Source: Sphingomonas desiccabilis (lineage in GTDB: Bacteria > Pseudomonadota > Alphaproteobacteria > Sphingomonadales > Sphingomonadaceae). Taken from it: a stretch of DNA of 64,000 nt. Below the pieces are notes generated by a model. It searched no databases and was not told where the DNA came from. It was given only the letters and a program-made list of their open reading frames with translations. How positions within the stretch are numbered: the first letter of the stretch is position 1; each line of letters starts with the position of its first letter. The stretch is from NCBI RefSeq assembly GCF_004135605.1, contig NZ_SDPT01000001.1, forward strand, positions 434,001 to 498,000. Direction: 5' to 3'. Both the position numbers and the translations under genes were made by a program. Below, one piece after another: positions 25,067-35,575 of this stretch.

Positions 25067-27031
25067 TCAGCGGGCCGCCTGCACCTGCGGCTGCTCGACC
25101 GGCACCACCGGCAGCCACACCGCCGTCGGCGCGCCGGCGTTGTGCTCAATCGTCACCGTCGCCTTCTGGAAGTCGGCGGGCTTGGCGAAGAAGATGTTGG
25201 GCACATACTTCTGCGGGTTACGATCGTAGAGCGGGAACAGCGTCGACTGGATCTGCACCATGATGCGGTGTCCCGGCTGGAACACGTGGTTTACGGTCGG
25301 CAGGCGGAAGCGATAGCGCTGTACCTTGTTCGCCGGGATCGGCGCCGGCTTCTCGAAGCTGTCGCGATAGCGGCCGCGGAAGATGTCGAGCGCGATCGGC
25401 AACTGGTATCCGCCCATCTTCGGGTCGGACGCGACCTCGTCCGGGTAGACGTCGATTACCTTGACCACGAAATCGCCGTCGGTGCCGGTGGTGCGGGCGA
25501 ACAGGTCCGCGATCGGCGCACCGGACACGCGGGTCGGGGCGGTCAGCACCTCCGTCTGGTAGGTCAGCACGTCCGGCCGGCCGTCGACCGAGCGCTGGTC
25601 GCTTACCAGCCACTCCTTCCAGCGGGCGGAGTCGGCGAACGATACCGGCCGCGCGAGATAGGGCACCGGCTTGGCGGGATCGGAGACATAGCTGTCGCTG
25701 CCCCCGGCGGGCTTGCCGAACGACAGGCCGTAGTTGCCCTGCAGATACAGCGGCGTCAGCGGCCGTGCGCAGTCCTTTTCACAGGCGAGCGGCCAGGTGG
25801 CGAGCCGATCCCAGTGGTTCGCACCGGTGTTGTAGATCAGCACCGGCGGCGCCTCGTACGCCGGCGCATTGTCGCGCAGATAGCGGTTGAAGAAGGGCAG
25901 CAGCACGTCGCGGCGGAACTGGAGCGCGGTGTCGCCGTCCCACTTGAGCGGGCCGAGCGAGGAGCCGTCGTAGTTGACCTGGCTGTGCCGCCACGGGCCC
26001 ATCACCAGGTGGTTGTTGCCGGCCTTGCCCACGGCCTTGAGCGCTTCCCAGCTCATGATCGCGCCGTACATGTCCTCCTGGTCCCATAGGCCCTGGATCC
26101 ACAGCGTCGGCACGTTGGAGGGGTTGGCCGCGACCATCTTGTCGAGCGCCTGGCCCTGCCACTCCGCATCATAGGCGGGGTGCTCCGACATGCGGCGCCA
26201 GAAGGGGAGCTGGTCGAAGCCGGACTGCTTGGCCCAGGCGCCGGCCGAGCCGATGCGGCGGAACGTCTCGTAATCGTCGAGTCCGGTCGAGGCGGGCTGC
26301 TTGCCCGCGCCCTTGAAGCCGCTCTGCGAGCCGATCCAGCCGATGTTCGCCTGGCGGAAGGCGCCATAGTGGAACCAGTCGTCGCCCATCCAGCCGTCGA
26401 TCATCGGGCTCTGCGGGGCGGCGACCTTGAGCGCGGGGTGCGGCCCGAGCAGCGCCATCACCACCGTGAAGCCTTCGTAGGAGGAGCCGAGCATGCCGAC
26501 GCGGCCGTTGGATTCGGGCAGGTTCGCCTTGTTCACCAGCCAGTCGATCGTGTCGTAGGCGTCGGTGACGTGGTCGACCTTGGTGCGGTTGAGCGGGCCT
26601 ATCACCGGGCGGGTCACGACATAGTGGCCTTCGGAGCCGAACTTGCCGCGAATGTCCTGGAACACGCGGATATAGCCGTCGTTCACGAACACTTCGTCGC
26701 CCTGCGGCAGCGCCGACAGCATCCGGGGGCTGTCGGTGCGCGAGGCGCGGCCCGAGGCGTTGTAGGGCGTGCGGGTCAGCAGGATCGGCGCGTTGGTCGC
26801 CCCCTTGGGCACGATGATAACGGTGTGCAGCTTCGTCCCGTCGCGCATCGGCACCATGATCTCGCGACGATCATAGTCGTAGGCGGTAGTCGGCATGGTG
26901 AAGTTGGCGGGGATGTCGCCGGTGCTGGCCTCTGCCCGGGTGTCGACGTCCTTGGGGGCGGGCGGCGCCACCTGCGCGGTGAGGGCGGCGAACAACATCG
27001 GGGCGGCAAGCAGGGCAGGGCGCAGGCGCAT
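25067..27031 (-). CDS. Alpha-amino-acid ester hydrolase-like CocE/NonD family acylase
   Basis: The 654-residue secreted enzyme has a signal peptide (about 1-20) and an alpha/beta hydrolase domain with nucleophile S184 in GSSYEG. D316 and H348 (GPWRHSQVN) complete the triad. The acidic cluster that defines alpha-amino-acid ester hydrolases is present: D217 (GDDWF) and E318-D319 (WDQEDM). A C-terminal jelly-roll (X-Pro dipeptidyl-peptidase-like) domain follows. Known homologues hydrolyse and transfer alpha-amino acyl groups, including beta-lactam side chains. ATG 27031 has AAGGAT seven bases upstream; 27037 is less likely. Confidence 0.9.
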   Translation of the reverse strand: MRLRPALLAAPMLFAALTAQVAPPAPKDVDTRAEASTGDIPANFTMPTTAYDYDRREIMVPMRDGTKLHTVIIVPKGATNAPILLTRTPYNASGRASRTDSPRMLSALPQGDEVFVNDGYIRVFQDIRGKFGSEGHYVVTRPVIGPLNRTKVDHVTDAYDTIDWLVNKANLPESNGRVGMLGSSYEGFTVVMALLGPHPALKVAAPQSPMIDGWMGDDWFHYGAFRQANIGWIGSQSGFKGAGKQPASTGLDDYETFRRIGSAGAWAKQSGFDQLPFWRRMSEHPAYDAEWQGQALDKMVAANPSNVPTLWIQGLWDQEDMYGAIMSWEALKAVGKAGNNHLVMGPWRHSQVNYDGSSLGPLKWDGDTALQFRRDVLLPFFNRYLRDNAPAYEAPPVLIYNTGANHWDRLATWPLACEKDCARPLTPLYLQGNYGLSFGKPAGGSDSYVSDPAKPVPYLARPVSFADSARWKEWLVSDQRSVDGRPDVLTYQTEVLTAPTRVSGAPIADLFARTTGTDGDFVVKVIDVYPDEVASDPKMGGYQLPIALDIFRGRYRDSFEKPAPIPANKVQRYRFRLPTVNHVFQPGHRIMVQIQSTLFPLYDRNPQKYVPNIFFAKPADFQKATVTIEHNAGAPTAVWLPVVPVEQPQVQAAR

Positions 27032-27134
27032 CGGCATATCCTTGGGTGCGGCGCCCGAGGATCTGGGGGCGCTGGCCGCATTGTTGCGGCGCGGGGCGGC
27101 GGAGTAAAGTGGGTTGGCGTCGCTTGTTCCTGCC

Positions 27135-27222
27135 GTGCTCCTGCGCAGGCAGGAGCTCAGGGTTCCGAGCGCTACGGGACGTTGTGCTGCTTGGCCCGAG
27201 GCTCCTGCCTGCGCGGGAGCAC
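27135..27222 (-). repeat. Dispersed palindromic repeat, family 1, copy C
   Basis: About 88 bp with well-formed hairpins at both ends: GCTCCTGC.../...GCAGGAGC-like arms at 27137-27156 and 27201-27220, so the whole element is a large palindrome. The GGCCAAGCAGCACAACG centre (minus strand) links it to copies A, B and D. It ends eight bases before the stop codon of fghA and separates that gene from the ester hydrolase start. Confidence 0.82.
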
Positions 27223-27230
27223 GGGTGTGG

Positions 27231-28070
27231 TTAGGCCTGCAGGCGCTCCGCGTGCCAGGCGATGTGGTCGGGCAGGAAGGTCGAGATGAAGTAATAGCTG
27301 TGGTCGTAGCCCGGCTGCATGCGGAGGGTGAGCGGGATGCCGGCGGCGGCGCAGGCTTCGCGCAGCAGCTCCGGCTTGAGCTGGTCCAGGAACCCGTCGG
27401 CGTCGCCCTGGTCGACAAGCAGTTCGGACAGGCGCGCGCCGTCGGCGATGAGGGCGCAGGCATCGTGCACGCGCCACGCGGCCAGATTGGTGCCGAGATA
27501 GCCGGTCAGCGCCTTTTCACCCCACGAACACCGCATCGCCGAGGCGATCGGCGCAAAGGCGGAGACGCTGCGGAAGCGGTCGGGATTGCGTAAGCCGATC
27601 GTGAGCGCTCCATGCCCGCCCATCGAGTGGCCGGTGATCGATTGGCGCGTCATGTCCGCCATCGGGAACTCGGCCGCGATCAGCGCCGGCAGCTCGTCCT
27701 CGACATAGGTTCGCATGCGGAAGTTCGCCGACCACGGCGCCTGCGTGGCGTCGAGGTAGAAGCCGGCGCCCTGGCCGAAATCATAGCCTTCCGCATCCGG
27801 CACGCCGTCGCCGCGGGGCGAGGTGTCGGGCGCGATGAAGATCACGCGGTGCTCGGCACAGGCGGCGCGATACTCGCCCTTCTCCGTCACATTGGCGTGG
27901 GTGCAGGTGAGGCCGGAGAGATACCAAAGCACGGGCAGCCGCTCGCCCGGATCGTGCGCGGGTACATAGACCGAAAAGGTCATCGGGGTGCCCGTTGCCG
28001 AAGAGGCGTGGCGGTACACGCCCTGGGTGCCGCCATGTGCCTTGCTGGTGGAGACGGTCTCAAGTGTCAT
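27231..28070 (-). CDS. fghA: S-formylglutathione hydrolase
   Basis: The 279-residue esterase-D-type hydrolase releases formate and glutathione from S-formylglutathione, the second step of glutathione-dependent formaldehyde oxidation. The nucleophile elbow GHSMGGHG (S149) is intact, with LSGLTCTHANV and QPGYDHSYYFI, which carries the catalytic histidine. It is the third gene of an operon with the dehydrogenase and a VOC protein. Confidence 0.95.
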   Translation of the reverse strand: MTLETVSTSKAHGGTQGVYRHASSATGTPMTFSVYVPAHDPGERLPVLWYLSGLTCTHANVTEKGEYRAACAEHRVIFIAPDTSPRGDGVPDAEGYDFGQGAGFYLDATQAPWSANFRMRTYVEDELPALIAAEFPMADMTRQSITGHSMGGHGALTIGLRNPDRFRSVSAFAPIASAMRCSWGEKALTGYLGTNLAAWRVHDACALIADGARLSELLVDQGDADGFLDQLKPELLREACAAAGIPLTLRMQPGYDHSYYFISTFLPDHIAWHAERLQA

Positions 28071-28084
28071 GGAGCGCCTTTCGA

Positions 28085-28467
28085 TCACGCGATGCGGTGC
28101 GCGGCGCAGAGCTTGTTGCCGGCCGGGTCGCGCAGATAGGCGAGGTACAGCCTCCGGCCGCCGGTGGCGTTGCGGATGCCCGGCGGGTTCTCGATGGCCG
28201 TGCCGCCGTTCGCCAGCCCCGCGGCGTGCCAGGCATCGGCGGCTTCGGGCGAGGCGGCGGCAAAGCCGATCGTGCCGCCATTGGCATAGGTCGCGGGTTC
28301 GCCGTCGATCGGCCGTGTCACCAGAAAGCGGCCGCCGGCATGCGCGTAGACGACGCGGCCCCATTCATCGACCACGCCCGTCGGGATGCCGAGCGCGCCA
28401 AGCGCGGCGTCGTAGAACGCCTTGGACGCCGCGACGTCGTCGGCGCCCACCATGACGTGGCTGAACA

Positions 28468-28468
<1 letters not shown>
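28085..28468 (-). CDS. VOC-family (glyoxalase-like) protein
   Basis: The 127-residue protein has the two betaalphabetabetabeta modules of vicinal oxygen chelate proteins: FSHVMVGADDVAASKAFYDAAL, and later RLYLAYLRDPAGNKL. Candidate metal ligands are H4 and a C-terminal glutamate/histidine. Its stop codon shares one base with the dehydrogenase stop end. Its place between adhC and fghA suggests a role with glutathione adducts, but the reaction is unknown. Confidence 0.85.
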
Positions 28469-29580
<1,112 letters not shown>

Positions 29581-29722
29581 GGGGGTACTCGCGATGCAGA
29601 GGCGGGGGATTTCCCTGCGATAGCGAAACCGAGCGACGGCGCAAAGGGCGGGACTGCTGCGCATCGGGGTCGGCGACCCTATCTATGGGGCACGCGGCCC
29701 TAGCTGGCGCGTTGGGAGCGAC

Positions 29723-30583
29723 ATGGAAACGGTACGCCAGACGATTGCGAAGCAGGTGCGGGCGCTGACCGGCGCGGGGGACGGGGCGATCGACCTCAGC
29801 CGCCCGCCGGGCGACGACGGGCTGTTCGGCCCTGCTTCGGTGTGCTGGCGCGTCCACGGCGACTTCACCTCGATGATGATCGGCGGGACGGCGGCGCTGA
29901 TGCTGCAGATGCTCCACCCGCTGGCGCTCGCCGGTGTGTGGGACCATTCCAACTTCCAGCGCGACATGCTGGGGCGGCTGAAGCGCACGGCGCAGTTCAT
30001 CGCCGGCACCACCTATGGCGCGACCGGAGAGGCGGAGCGGCTGATCGGCCGGGTGCGGGCGATCCACGACCGGGTGCACGGGACGCTGCCGGACGGCACG
30101 CCCTATGACGCCAACGACCCGGCGCTGCTGACCTGGATCCATGTGGTGGAGGTGCGGATGTTCCTGTCCGGCTATCTCCGCTATCGCAATCCCGCGCTGA
30201 CCGCGGCCGAGCAGGACCGTTATTTCGCGGAATATGCCGAGGTCGCGCGGCGGCTGGGCGCTACGGACGTGCCGACCAGCCGGCGCGAGATCGACCGCTA
30301 TCTGATGGATGTGCGGCCGCAGCTGCGTTTCGACGATCGTACGCGCACCGTGCTGCACGCGCTGCTGTCGCAGCCGGCGCCGAACCTGGCGATGCGGCCG
30401 TTCGGGGACCTGACGATGCGCGCCGCGATCGACCTGTTGCCCCCCTGGGCGCGCACGATGCTCCGTCTGCGCGAACTGCCGGGCGAGGCGCCGCTGGTTC
30501 GCGCCGGCGCGCGCGGGGTAGGGCGCGTGCTGCGCTGGGCGCTCAACGGCCGCAATGCGGAGGCGCAGGCGCGGCGGGCGTGA
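29723..30583 (+). CDS. MpaB/DUF2236 family oxygenase-like protein
   Basis: The 286-residue protein belongs to the MpaB (latex-clearing-protein-like, DUF2236) family of b-type heme proteins. Diagnostic segments are MLHPLALAGVWDHS with the candidate heme histidine, a phenylalanine-rich RTAQFIAGTTYG, the RAIHDRVHG block and DALLTWIHVVEV-like DPALLTWIHV. Members oxidise unsaturated substrates, but this one's substrate is unknown. It lies alone, divergent from adhC. Confidence 0.85.
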   Translation: METVRQTIAKQVRALTGAGDGAIDLSRPPGDDGLFGPASVCWRVHGDFTSMMIGGTAALMLQMLHPLALAGVWDHSNFQRDMLGRLKRTAQFIAGTTYGATGEAERLIGRVRAIHDRVHGTLPDGTPYDANDPALLTWIHVVEVRMFLSGYLRYRNPALTAAEQDRYFAEYAEVARRLGATDVPTSRREIDRYLMDVRPQLRFDDRTRTVLHALLSQPAPNLAMRPFGDLTMRAAIDLLPPWARTMLRLRELPGEAPLVRAGARGVGRVLRWALNGRNAEAQARRA

Positions 30584-30641
30584 GGGGTGAACTGACCCGC
30601 CGCTAGTTTTTTCGTCAAAGCCGCGTGCGCTGCGCGAATGG

Positions 30642-30661
30642 ATGCTGACTTCCGTCAGCAT
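30642..30661 (-). repeat. Dispersed palindromic repeat, family 2, copy 1
   Basis: ATGCTGAC/GTCAGCAT, an 8-bp perfect stem with loop TTCC, preceded on the minus strand by CGGC and followed by CATTCG. The minus-strand reading matches the copy at 49788 over about 20 bases. It lies 58 bases past the MpaB-like gene. Confidence 0.75.
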
Positions 30662-30706
30662 GCCGGGTGGGGGGGAGGATCCGGCGCCATTCCGCGGCGA
30701 CCATGG

Positions 30707-30792
30707 GTTCCCGGCGCAGGCAGGGATCCAGGGCCAAGCAGAGCTACGGCCGCTGGCGCCTGGAACCCTGGGCTCCTGCCTGCGCAGGAGCA
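30707..30792 (+). repeat. Dispersed palindromic repeat, family 1, copy D
   Basis: About 86 bp, closely matching copy B: GCGCAGGCAGGGATCCAGGG, CCAAGCAGAG, a variable centre, GGAACCCTGGGCTCC and a terminal GCTCCTGC/GCAGGAGC hairpin (30772-30791). It lies between convergent MpaB-like and nadE genes, 9 bases from the nadE stop. Confidence 0.85.
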
Positions 30793-30801
30793 TGGCGGGG
30801 C

Positions 30802-32853
30802 TTACGGCAGCGCCGCGCAAAGTTCGTCCACCCACGGCTTTGCGACCCCGTCCGAAGGCGCGCGCCAATCGCCGCGGGGGCTGAGCGCACCGCCGCCGGA
30901 AACCTTGGGGCCGTTGGGGATCGCCGAGCGCTTGAACTGGCTGGTCTGGAAGAAGCGCCACAGGAAGGATTCGAGCCAGCGGGCGATCGTCTCCAGGTCG
31001 TAGGCGTTGCGCTTGGCGTCGGGGAAGTCGATCGGCCAGGCGCCGCCTTCGCTGTCCTTCCAGGCGTGCCAGGCGAGGAATGCGACCTTGGACGGCGCCA
31101 GCCCTTGCCGGACGATGTGGTGCAGGAAGAAGTCGTGCAGCTCGTACGGCCCGACCTTGCTCTCGGTGCTTTGCAGCTGGCCGTCGTCGCCGGCGGGCAC
31201 CAGCTCGGGCGAGATTTCCGTCGCGAGGATGGCGTCGAGCACGGTGTTGGTGGACGCGTCGAACTGGTCCGTCTGGATGGCCCAGCGGATGAGGTACTGG
31301 ATCAGCGTCTTGGGCACGCCGGCGTTGACGGCATAGTGGCTCATCTGGTCGCCGACGCCATAGGTGCACCAGCCGAGCGCCAGCTCCGACAGGTCGCCGG
31401 TGCCGAGCACGAAGCCCTCGCGCTGATTGGCGAGGCGGAACAGATAGTCGGTGCGAAGCCCCGCCTGCACATTTTCGAACGCGATGTCATAGACCGGCTC
31501 GCCGCGCCCGAAGGGGTGGTCCATGTCGGCGAGCATCTGGCGCGCGGCCGGGCGGATGTCGATCTCGTCCCCGGTGATGCCGAGCGCGTTCATCAGCGTC
31601 CAGGCATTGGCCTTGGTCCCCTCACTGGTCGCGAAGCCGGGCATGGTGAAGCCGAGGATGTCGGATCGCGGACGATCGAGCCGGTCGAACGCCTTGGCCG
31701 CGACGATCAGCGCATGGGTGGAGTCGAGCCCGCCCGACACGCCGATCACCAGCCGCTTGGCACCGGTCGCGACGATGCGCTTGCGCAGCGCCTCCACCTG
31801 GATGTTGAACGCCTCGTAGCAGTCCTCGTCCAGCGACACGGGATTGCTGGGCACGAACGGAAAGCGGTGGACCTGGCGCTTGAGCCCGACGTCGGCGAAG
31901 TCCGGCTGGTGCGCGAAGCCGATGCGGCGGAAGCGGGTTTCCGGGTGGCCCGACGCGGCGGCGGCGTCGTTGAACGTGCCCATGCGCATCCGCTCCAGCC
32001 GGATGCGGCCGGCGTCGACGTCGGCATAGATGGTCGCGTCCGCACTGGCGAAGCGGTGCGAGGCGGCGAGCTGCTCGCCCAGTTCATAGACCAGCCCCTG
32101 GCCGTCCCACGACAGGTCGGTCGTGCTCTCGCCTGGACCGGCGGCGGAGTAGACATAGGCGCCGACCGCGCGTGCGGACTGGGCGGCGCACAGCATCTCG
32201 CGATCGCGCGCCTTGCCGACGACGATGTTGGAGGCGGAGAGATTGCACAGGATCAGCGCACCCGCGAGCGCGCCCGCGGTCGAGGGCGGGGTGGGCGCCC
32301 AGAAATCCTCGCAGATCTCGGCATGGAAGACGAAGTCGGGCAGGTCCTCGGCCGCGAAAATTAGGTCGGTGCCGAACGGCGCGCGCTGGCCGGCGACGTC
32401 GATCTCCAGCCCGGTGAGGCCCGCTCCTTCGGCGAACCAGCGCTTCTCGTAATATTCGCGGTAGTTGGGAAGGAAGCTCTTGGGGACGACGCCCAGGATG
32501 CGACCGCGCGAAACGGCAACCGCGCAGTTGTAGAGCCGGCCGTTGCGGCGCAGCGCTGCTCCCAGCAGCAGGACCGGGCGCAGATCGGTGCTGGCCTCCA
32601 CCACCTGCGCGAGCGCCGCCTCGGCCGCATCGCACAGCGCGTCCTGCAGGTGCAGGTCGTCAATGGCATAGGAGGAGAGATTGAGCTCCGGGAAGACCAG
32701 CAGGTCCGCCGCGGCCTCGTGACCTTGCCGGGCGAGGGCGATCGTCGCCTCGGCATTGGCGGCCGGGTCTCCGGCAGTGGCGAGCGGGGTGCAGGCACCG
32801 ACGCGGATGAGGCCGTGCCGGTGGATCGAATAGAAGCGGTGTTGCGTCATCAT
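30802..32853 (-). CDS. nadE: Glutamine-dependent NAD(+) synthetase
   Basis: The 683-residue two-domain enzyme amidates nicotinic acid adenine dinucleotide to NAD using glutamine. The N-terminal nitrilase-type glutaminase has its Glu-Lys-Cys triad at E56 (VFPELNLS), K125 (VPKSFLPN) and C181 (AEICEDFW). The C-terminal synthetase has the ATP-pyrophosphatase loop VSGGLDST near 370. Length fits the long (mycobacterial-type) NadE. MM at the start leaves two adjacent ATGs (32853, 32850). Confidence 0.96.
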   Translation of the reverse strand: MMTQHRFYSIHRHGLIRVGACTPLATAGDPAANAEATIALARQGHEAAADLLVFPELNLSSYAIDDLHLQDALCDAAEAALAQVVEASTDLRPVLLLGAALRRNGRLYNCAVAVSRGRILGVVPKSFLPNYREYYEKRWFAEGAGLTGLEIDVAGQRAPFGTDLIFAAEDLPDFVFHAEICEDFWAPTPPSTAGALAGALILCNLSASNIVVGKARDREMLCAAQSARAVGAYVYSAAGPGESTTDLSWDGQGLVYELGEQLAASHRFASADATIYADVDAGRIRLERMRMGTFNDAAAASGHPETRFRRIGFAHQPDFADVGLKRQVHRFPFVPSNPVSLDEDCYEAFNIQVEALRKRIVATGAKRLVIGVSGGLDSTHALIVAAKAFDRLDRPRSDILGFTMPGFATSEGTKANAWTLMNALGITGDEIDIRPAARQMLADMDHPFGRGEPVYDIAFENVQAGLRTDYLFRLANQREGFVLGTGDLSELALGWCTYGVGDQMSHYAVNAGVPKTLIQYLIRWAIQTDQFDASTNTVLDAILATEISPELVPAGDDGQLQSTESKVGPYELHDFFLHHIVRQGLAPSKVAFLAWHAWKDSEGGAWPIDFPDAKRNAYDLETIARWLESFLWRFFQTSQFKRSAIPNGPKVSGGGALSPRGDWRAPSDGVAKPWVDELCAALP

Positions 32854-32923
32854 GCGAAGCGTAACGCGCGAGACGGCGAGAAGCTACGTCACCCGTTTTC
32901 GCGCGTTGCGGCTTCGCCTCGGA

Positions 32924-33619
32924 TCACGCCTTGCCGGCGTAGATCATCCGGCCTTCGCCCAGCATCGCGAACACCTGCGGCAGGTCCTGCTCGCCGACCG
33001 CGAAGCAACCCTGGCTGCGGCCGAGCATGCCGTGGGTCTTGAGCATGTCGGGGTTGGCGTACCAGGCGCCGTGGATCACGATCGCGCGATCCCGGGCGTT
33101 GTCGTTGGTCGAATCGAGGCCGATCACGCGCTGCGACCGGCCGTGCTTGCCGACGTAGTAATCGGCGGTGACGAAGGCGCCCTCGCAGGTCGCGTTCGAG
33201 TTCGGCTGGTTGGAGAAGCGCTGGAGCCGGCCCGAATGCGCCGGATCGGAGCCGCTGCCGTGGGAGACGAGCAGGCGCGTGACGTTCCCGTCCTCCAGGT
33301 CGATGAACTGGAAGCGGTGCTCGCTGGACGGCGCGTCGAAATCGGCGATGGCGATGCGGTCACGGCGGCGGATGGTGTCGCCATGTGCGTCGAGCGCCGC
33401 AATCGCGCGGTCGAACAATTCAGGCTGCACGCCGCGGGGCGCGGAGACGCTGGCGGCCTTCGGCTCGGCAAAGATGCGCTGGCGGACCGGGGTCGGCACG
33501 GCGCGCGGCGCGGGGCGATCGGTGCCACCCAGCGTGCTGCGCGTCACGGCAAAGGCGCCGAGTGCGGCGATCGAACCCAGCATTGCGCGGCGCGAGCGAA
33601 CGGTGTCGTCAAACTGCAT
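32924..33619 (-). CDS. L,D-transpeptidase catalytic domain family protein (exported)
   Basis: The 231-residue protein has an N-terminal SRRAML followed by a hydrophobic segment, suggesting Tat or Sec export. The C-terminal half carries the YkuD-type signature: VIHGAWYA (H183) and SQGCFAV (S202, C205). Members act on peptidoglycan peptides or are uncharacterised. The spacing is normal and the cysteine is intact, so it is probably active in the periplasm. Confidence 0.82.
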   Translation of the reverse strand: MQFDDTVRSRRAMLGSIAALGAFAVTRSTLGGTDRPAPRAVPTPVRQRIFAEPKAASVSAPRGVQPELFDRAIAALDAHGDTIRRRDRIAIADFDAPSSEHRFQFIDLEDGNVTRLLVSHGSGSDPAHSGRLQRFSNQPNSNATCEGAFVTADYYVGKHGRSQRVIGLDSTNDNARDRAIVIHGAWYANPDMLKTHGMLGRSQGCFAVGEQDLPQVFAMLGEGRMIYAGKA

Positions 33620-33760
33620 CCTGCCTCCAAGAGAAGATGGTGAGGACAGCGGCCCATCGGGGCCGTCGTGCGCTCTCAAGTATCTAATCTGGGGCCATTT
33701 TCTGCAAGTTCAACCGCCCCGGGGATTGCCCGGGCCGTCGCGTTCCGAAGCCCTTGCGGC

Positions 33761-35575
33761 TCAGTCGACCGGGGCCAGAACGCGCGCGATCGTCGCCTTC
33801 AGCTGGTCGCCGGTGAAGGGCTTGGTGAGGACCGGGAGCGGAACGCTGCCGTCCTCCACATCGGCGAATCCCGTCACGAGGATCGCGGGCAGGCCAGGTC
33901 GCCGCTCGCTCGCCACCCGGTAGAGATCGAGCCCGGAGATGTCCGGCATGGCATAGTCCGTGACGAGCAGATCGATCGCGGTGTCGCTCTCGAGCGCGTG
34001 CAGCGCCGCCTGGGCGCCGTCCGCCTCGATCACCTGGTGCCCGGCACCCGTCAGATGCGCGACGAGCACGGCGCGGACTTCGGCGTCGTCCTCCACCGCC
34101 AGCACCCGCAGCGAAGGGGTGTCCGCCGTCTGGGCGGCGACGGCGGCCGCAGCCTCCACCGGCTCCAGGCGCGGGAACCACAGGGTCACCGTCGTGCCTT
34201 CGCCGACGCGGCTGTCGATCGTGACGGTGCCGCCGGACGCTTCCGCCATGGCGCGGACCATCGGCAGGCCAAGGCCCGTGCCCTCGCCATGCGGCTTGGT
34301 GGTGAAGAAGGGTTCGAACACGCGGTCGCGCAGATGCTCGGGGATACCGGCACCATTGTCGCGCACCGCGATGCGGATGCAGTCGCCTGCATGCGCCAGT
34401 TCCGGCGGCGCGGGGGCGCGGGCGCTGGAGATGACGATCTCCCCGCCGTTGGGCATCGCGTCGCGCGCGTTGATGCACAGGTTGACGACCGCGAGCTCGA
34501 ACTGACCCGGATCGGCGTGGATCGCACCGTCCCCCTGGAGATCGAGCGCCAGGGAGACGCGACCGGCCATGGTGCGGGCGACAAGCTCCTCCAGGTCGCG
34601 GATCGCCGCGTCCGGGCGGAAGGTCTCGGCGGCGAGGTCGCGCTGGCGGCTGAAGCTCAGCAGGCGCCGGGTGATCGCCGAGCCGCGTCCGGCAGCCGAG
34701 CGCGCGTTGGCGAGGAAGCGGGTGAGCCGATCCGGCTTGTCCAGCGAGCGTTCGGCGAGTTCGAGGTTACCAAGGATGGCAGCGAGCAGGTTGTTGAAGT
34801 CATGCGCGATGCCGCCTGCCAGCGTTCCGAGCGCCTGGAGCTTCTCGGCCTGGTGGAGGCGGCGGGCGGCGAGGCGACGGTCCGTCTCGTCCGATTCGAT
34901 CTTGAGCAGGTGGCGGTCGCTGTCGCTCGCACCGAAGGGGATCCGGCGGACGCGGGTCCAGCGCTCGTCCTCATCCTCGCCGCCGCTCTGCAGATCCTCC
35001 TCCGAGTAGCTGCCGCTGGCGAGCGCCGCCTCATCCTTGTCGCGCGCATCGCCCGCCGTCGCGTTCTCGGCACGGTCGTGGTTGCCGCGGATCAGGCGAT
35101 GGTGCCGGTCGAGCACGGAGATCTGGTCGGCCGACGCCTGCATCAGGCCCAGGAAGGCGGATTGTTCGAAGCGGAGCGCAGCGCGCAGCTGCTGCCGCTC
35201 GGCGGCGGCGGCGACCATCGCCCGCAGCGCCTCCGGCTCCCACGGCTTGGCGGCATAGCCGCTGATCGCGCCTTCGTTGACGGCGGACACGACCGCCGAC
35301 AGGTCTGCATAGCCGGTGAGCAGGATCGCGTCGGCGTCGGTGTAGGGGCGCGCGCGGGCGAGGAACACGTTGCCCGGCATCTCCGGCATTCGCTGGTCGG
35401 AGATGATCACCGCCAGGTCCGGGTTGGCCTTCACGATCTCGAGCGCCGCCACGGGAGAGGTGGAGGACAGCAGCCGGTAGCGGTCCTCCAGCAGGTCCTC
35501 CAGCGCGACGAGGATCTCCTGCTCGTCGTCGACGACCAGAACCTTGGGCAATTCGGAATCGTTGAAATCGGTCAT
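33761..35575 (-). CDS. Hybrid histidine kinase REC-PAS-like-HisKA-HATPase-REC
   Basis: The 604-residue protein is the last gene of the chemosensory operon. REC1 (about 10-130) has D60 and K110 and resembles HupR/RpfG-type receivers (ISDQRMPEMPG). A PAS-like region (about 138-230) follows, then the H-box GGIAHDFNN (H258), N-box LCINARDAM and ATP-lid motifs (DNGAGIP, GEGTGLGLPM). The C-terminal receiver has D540 and K585. No DNA-binding domain is present. It overlaps the upstream kinase gene by ATGA. Phosphoflow direction is unknown. Confidence 0.9.
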   Translation of the reverse strand: MTDFNDSELPKVLVVDDEQEILVALEDLLEDRYRLLSSTSPVAALEIVKANPDLAVIISDQRMPEMPGNVFLARARPYTDADAILLTGYADLSAVVSAVNEGAISGYAAKPWEPEALRAMVAAAAERQQLRAALRFEQSAFLGLMQASADQISVLDRHHRLIRGNHDRAENATAGDARDKDEAALASGSYSEEDLQSGGEDEDERWTRVRRIPFGASDSDRHLLKIESDETDRRLAARRLHQAEKLQALGTLAGGIAHDFNNLLAAILGNLELAERSLDKPDRLTRFLANARSAAGRGSAITRRLLSFSRQRDLAAETFRPDAAIRDLEELVARTMAGRVSLALDLQGDGAIHADPGQFELAVVNLCINARDAMPNGGEIVISSARAPAPPELAHAGDCIRIAVRDNGAGIPEHLRDRVFEPFFTTKPHGEGTGLGLPMVRAMAEASGGTVTIDSRVGEGTTVTLWFPRLEPVEAAAAVAAQTADTPSLRVLAVEDDAEVRAVLVAHLTGAGHQVIEADGAQAALHALESDTAIDLLVTDYAMPDISGLDLYRVASERRPGLPAILVTGFADVEDGSVPLPVLTKPFTGDQLKATIARVLAPVD

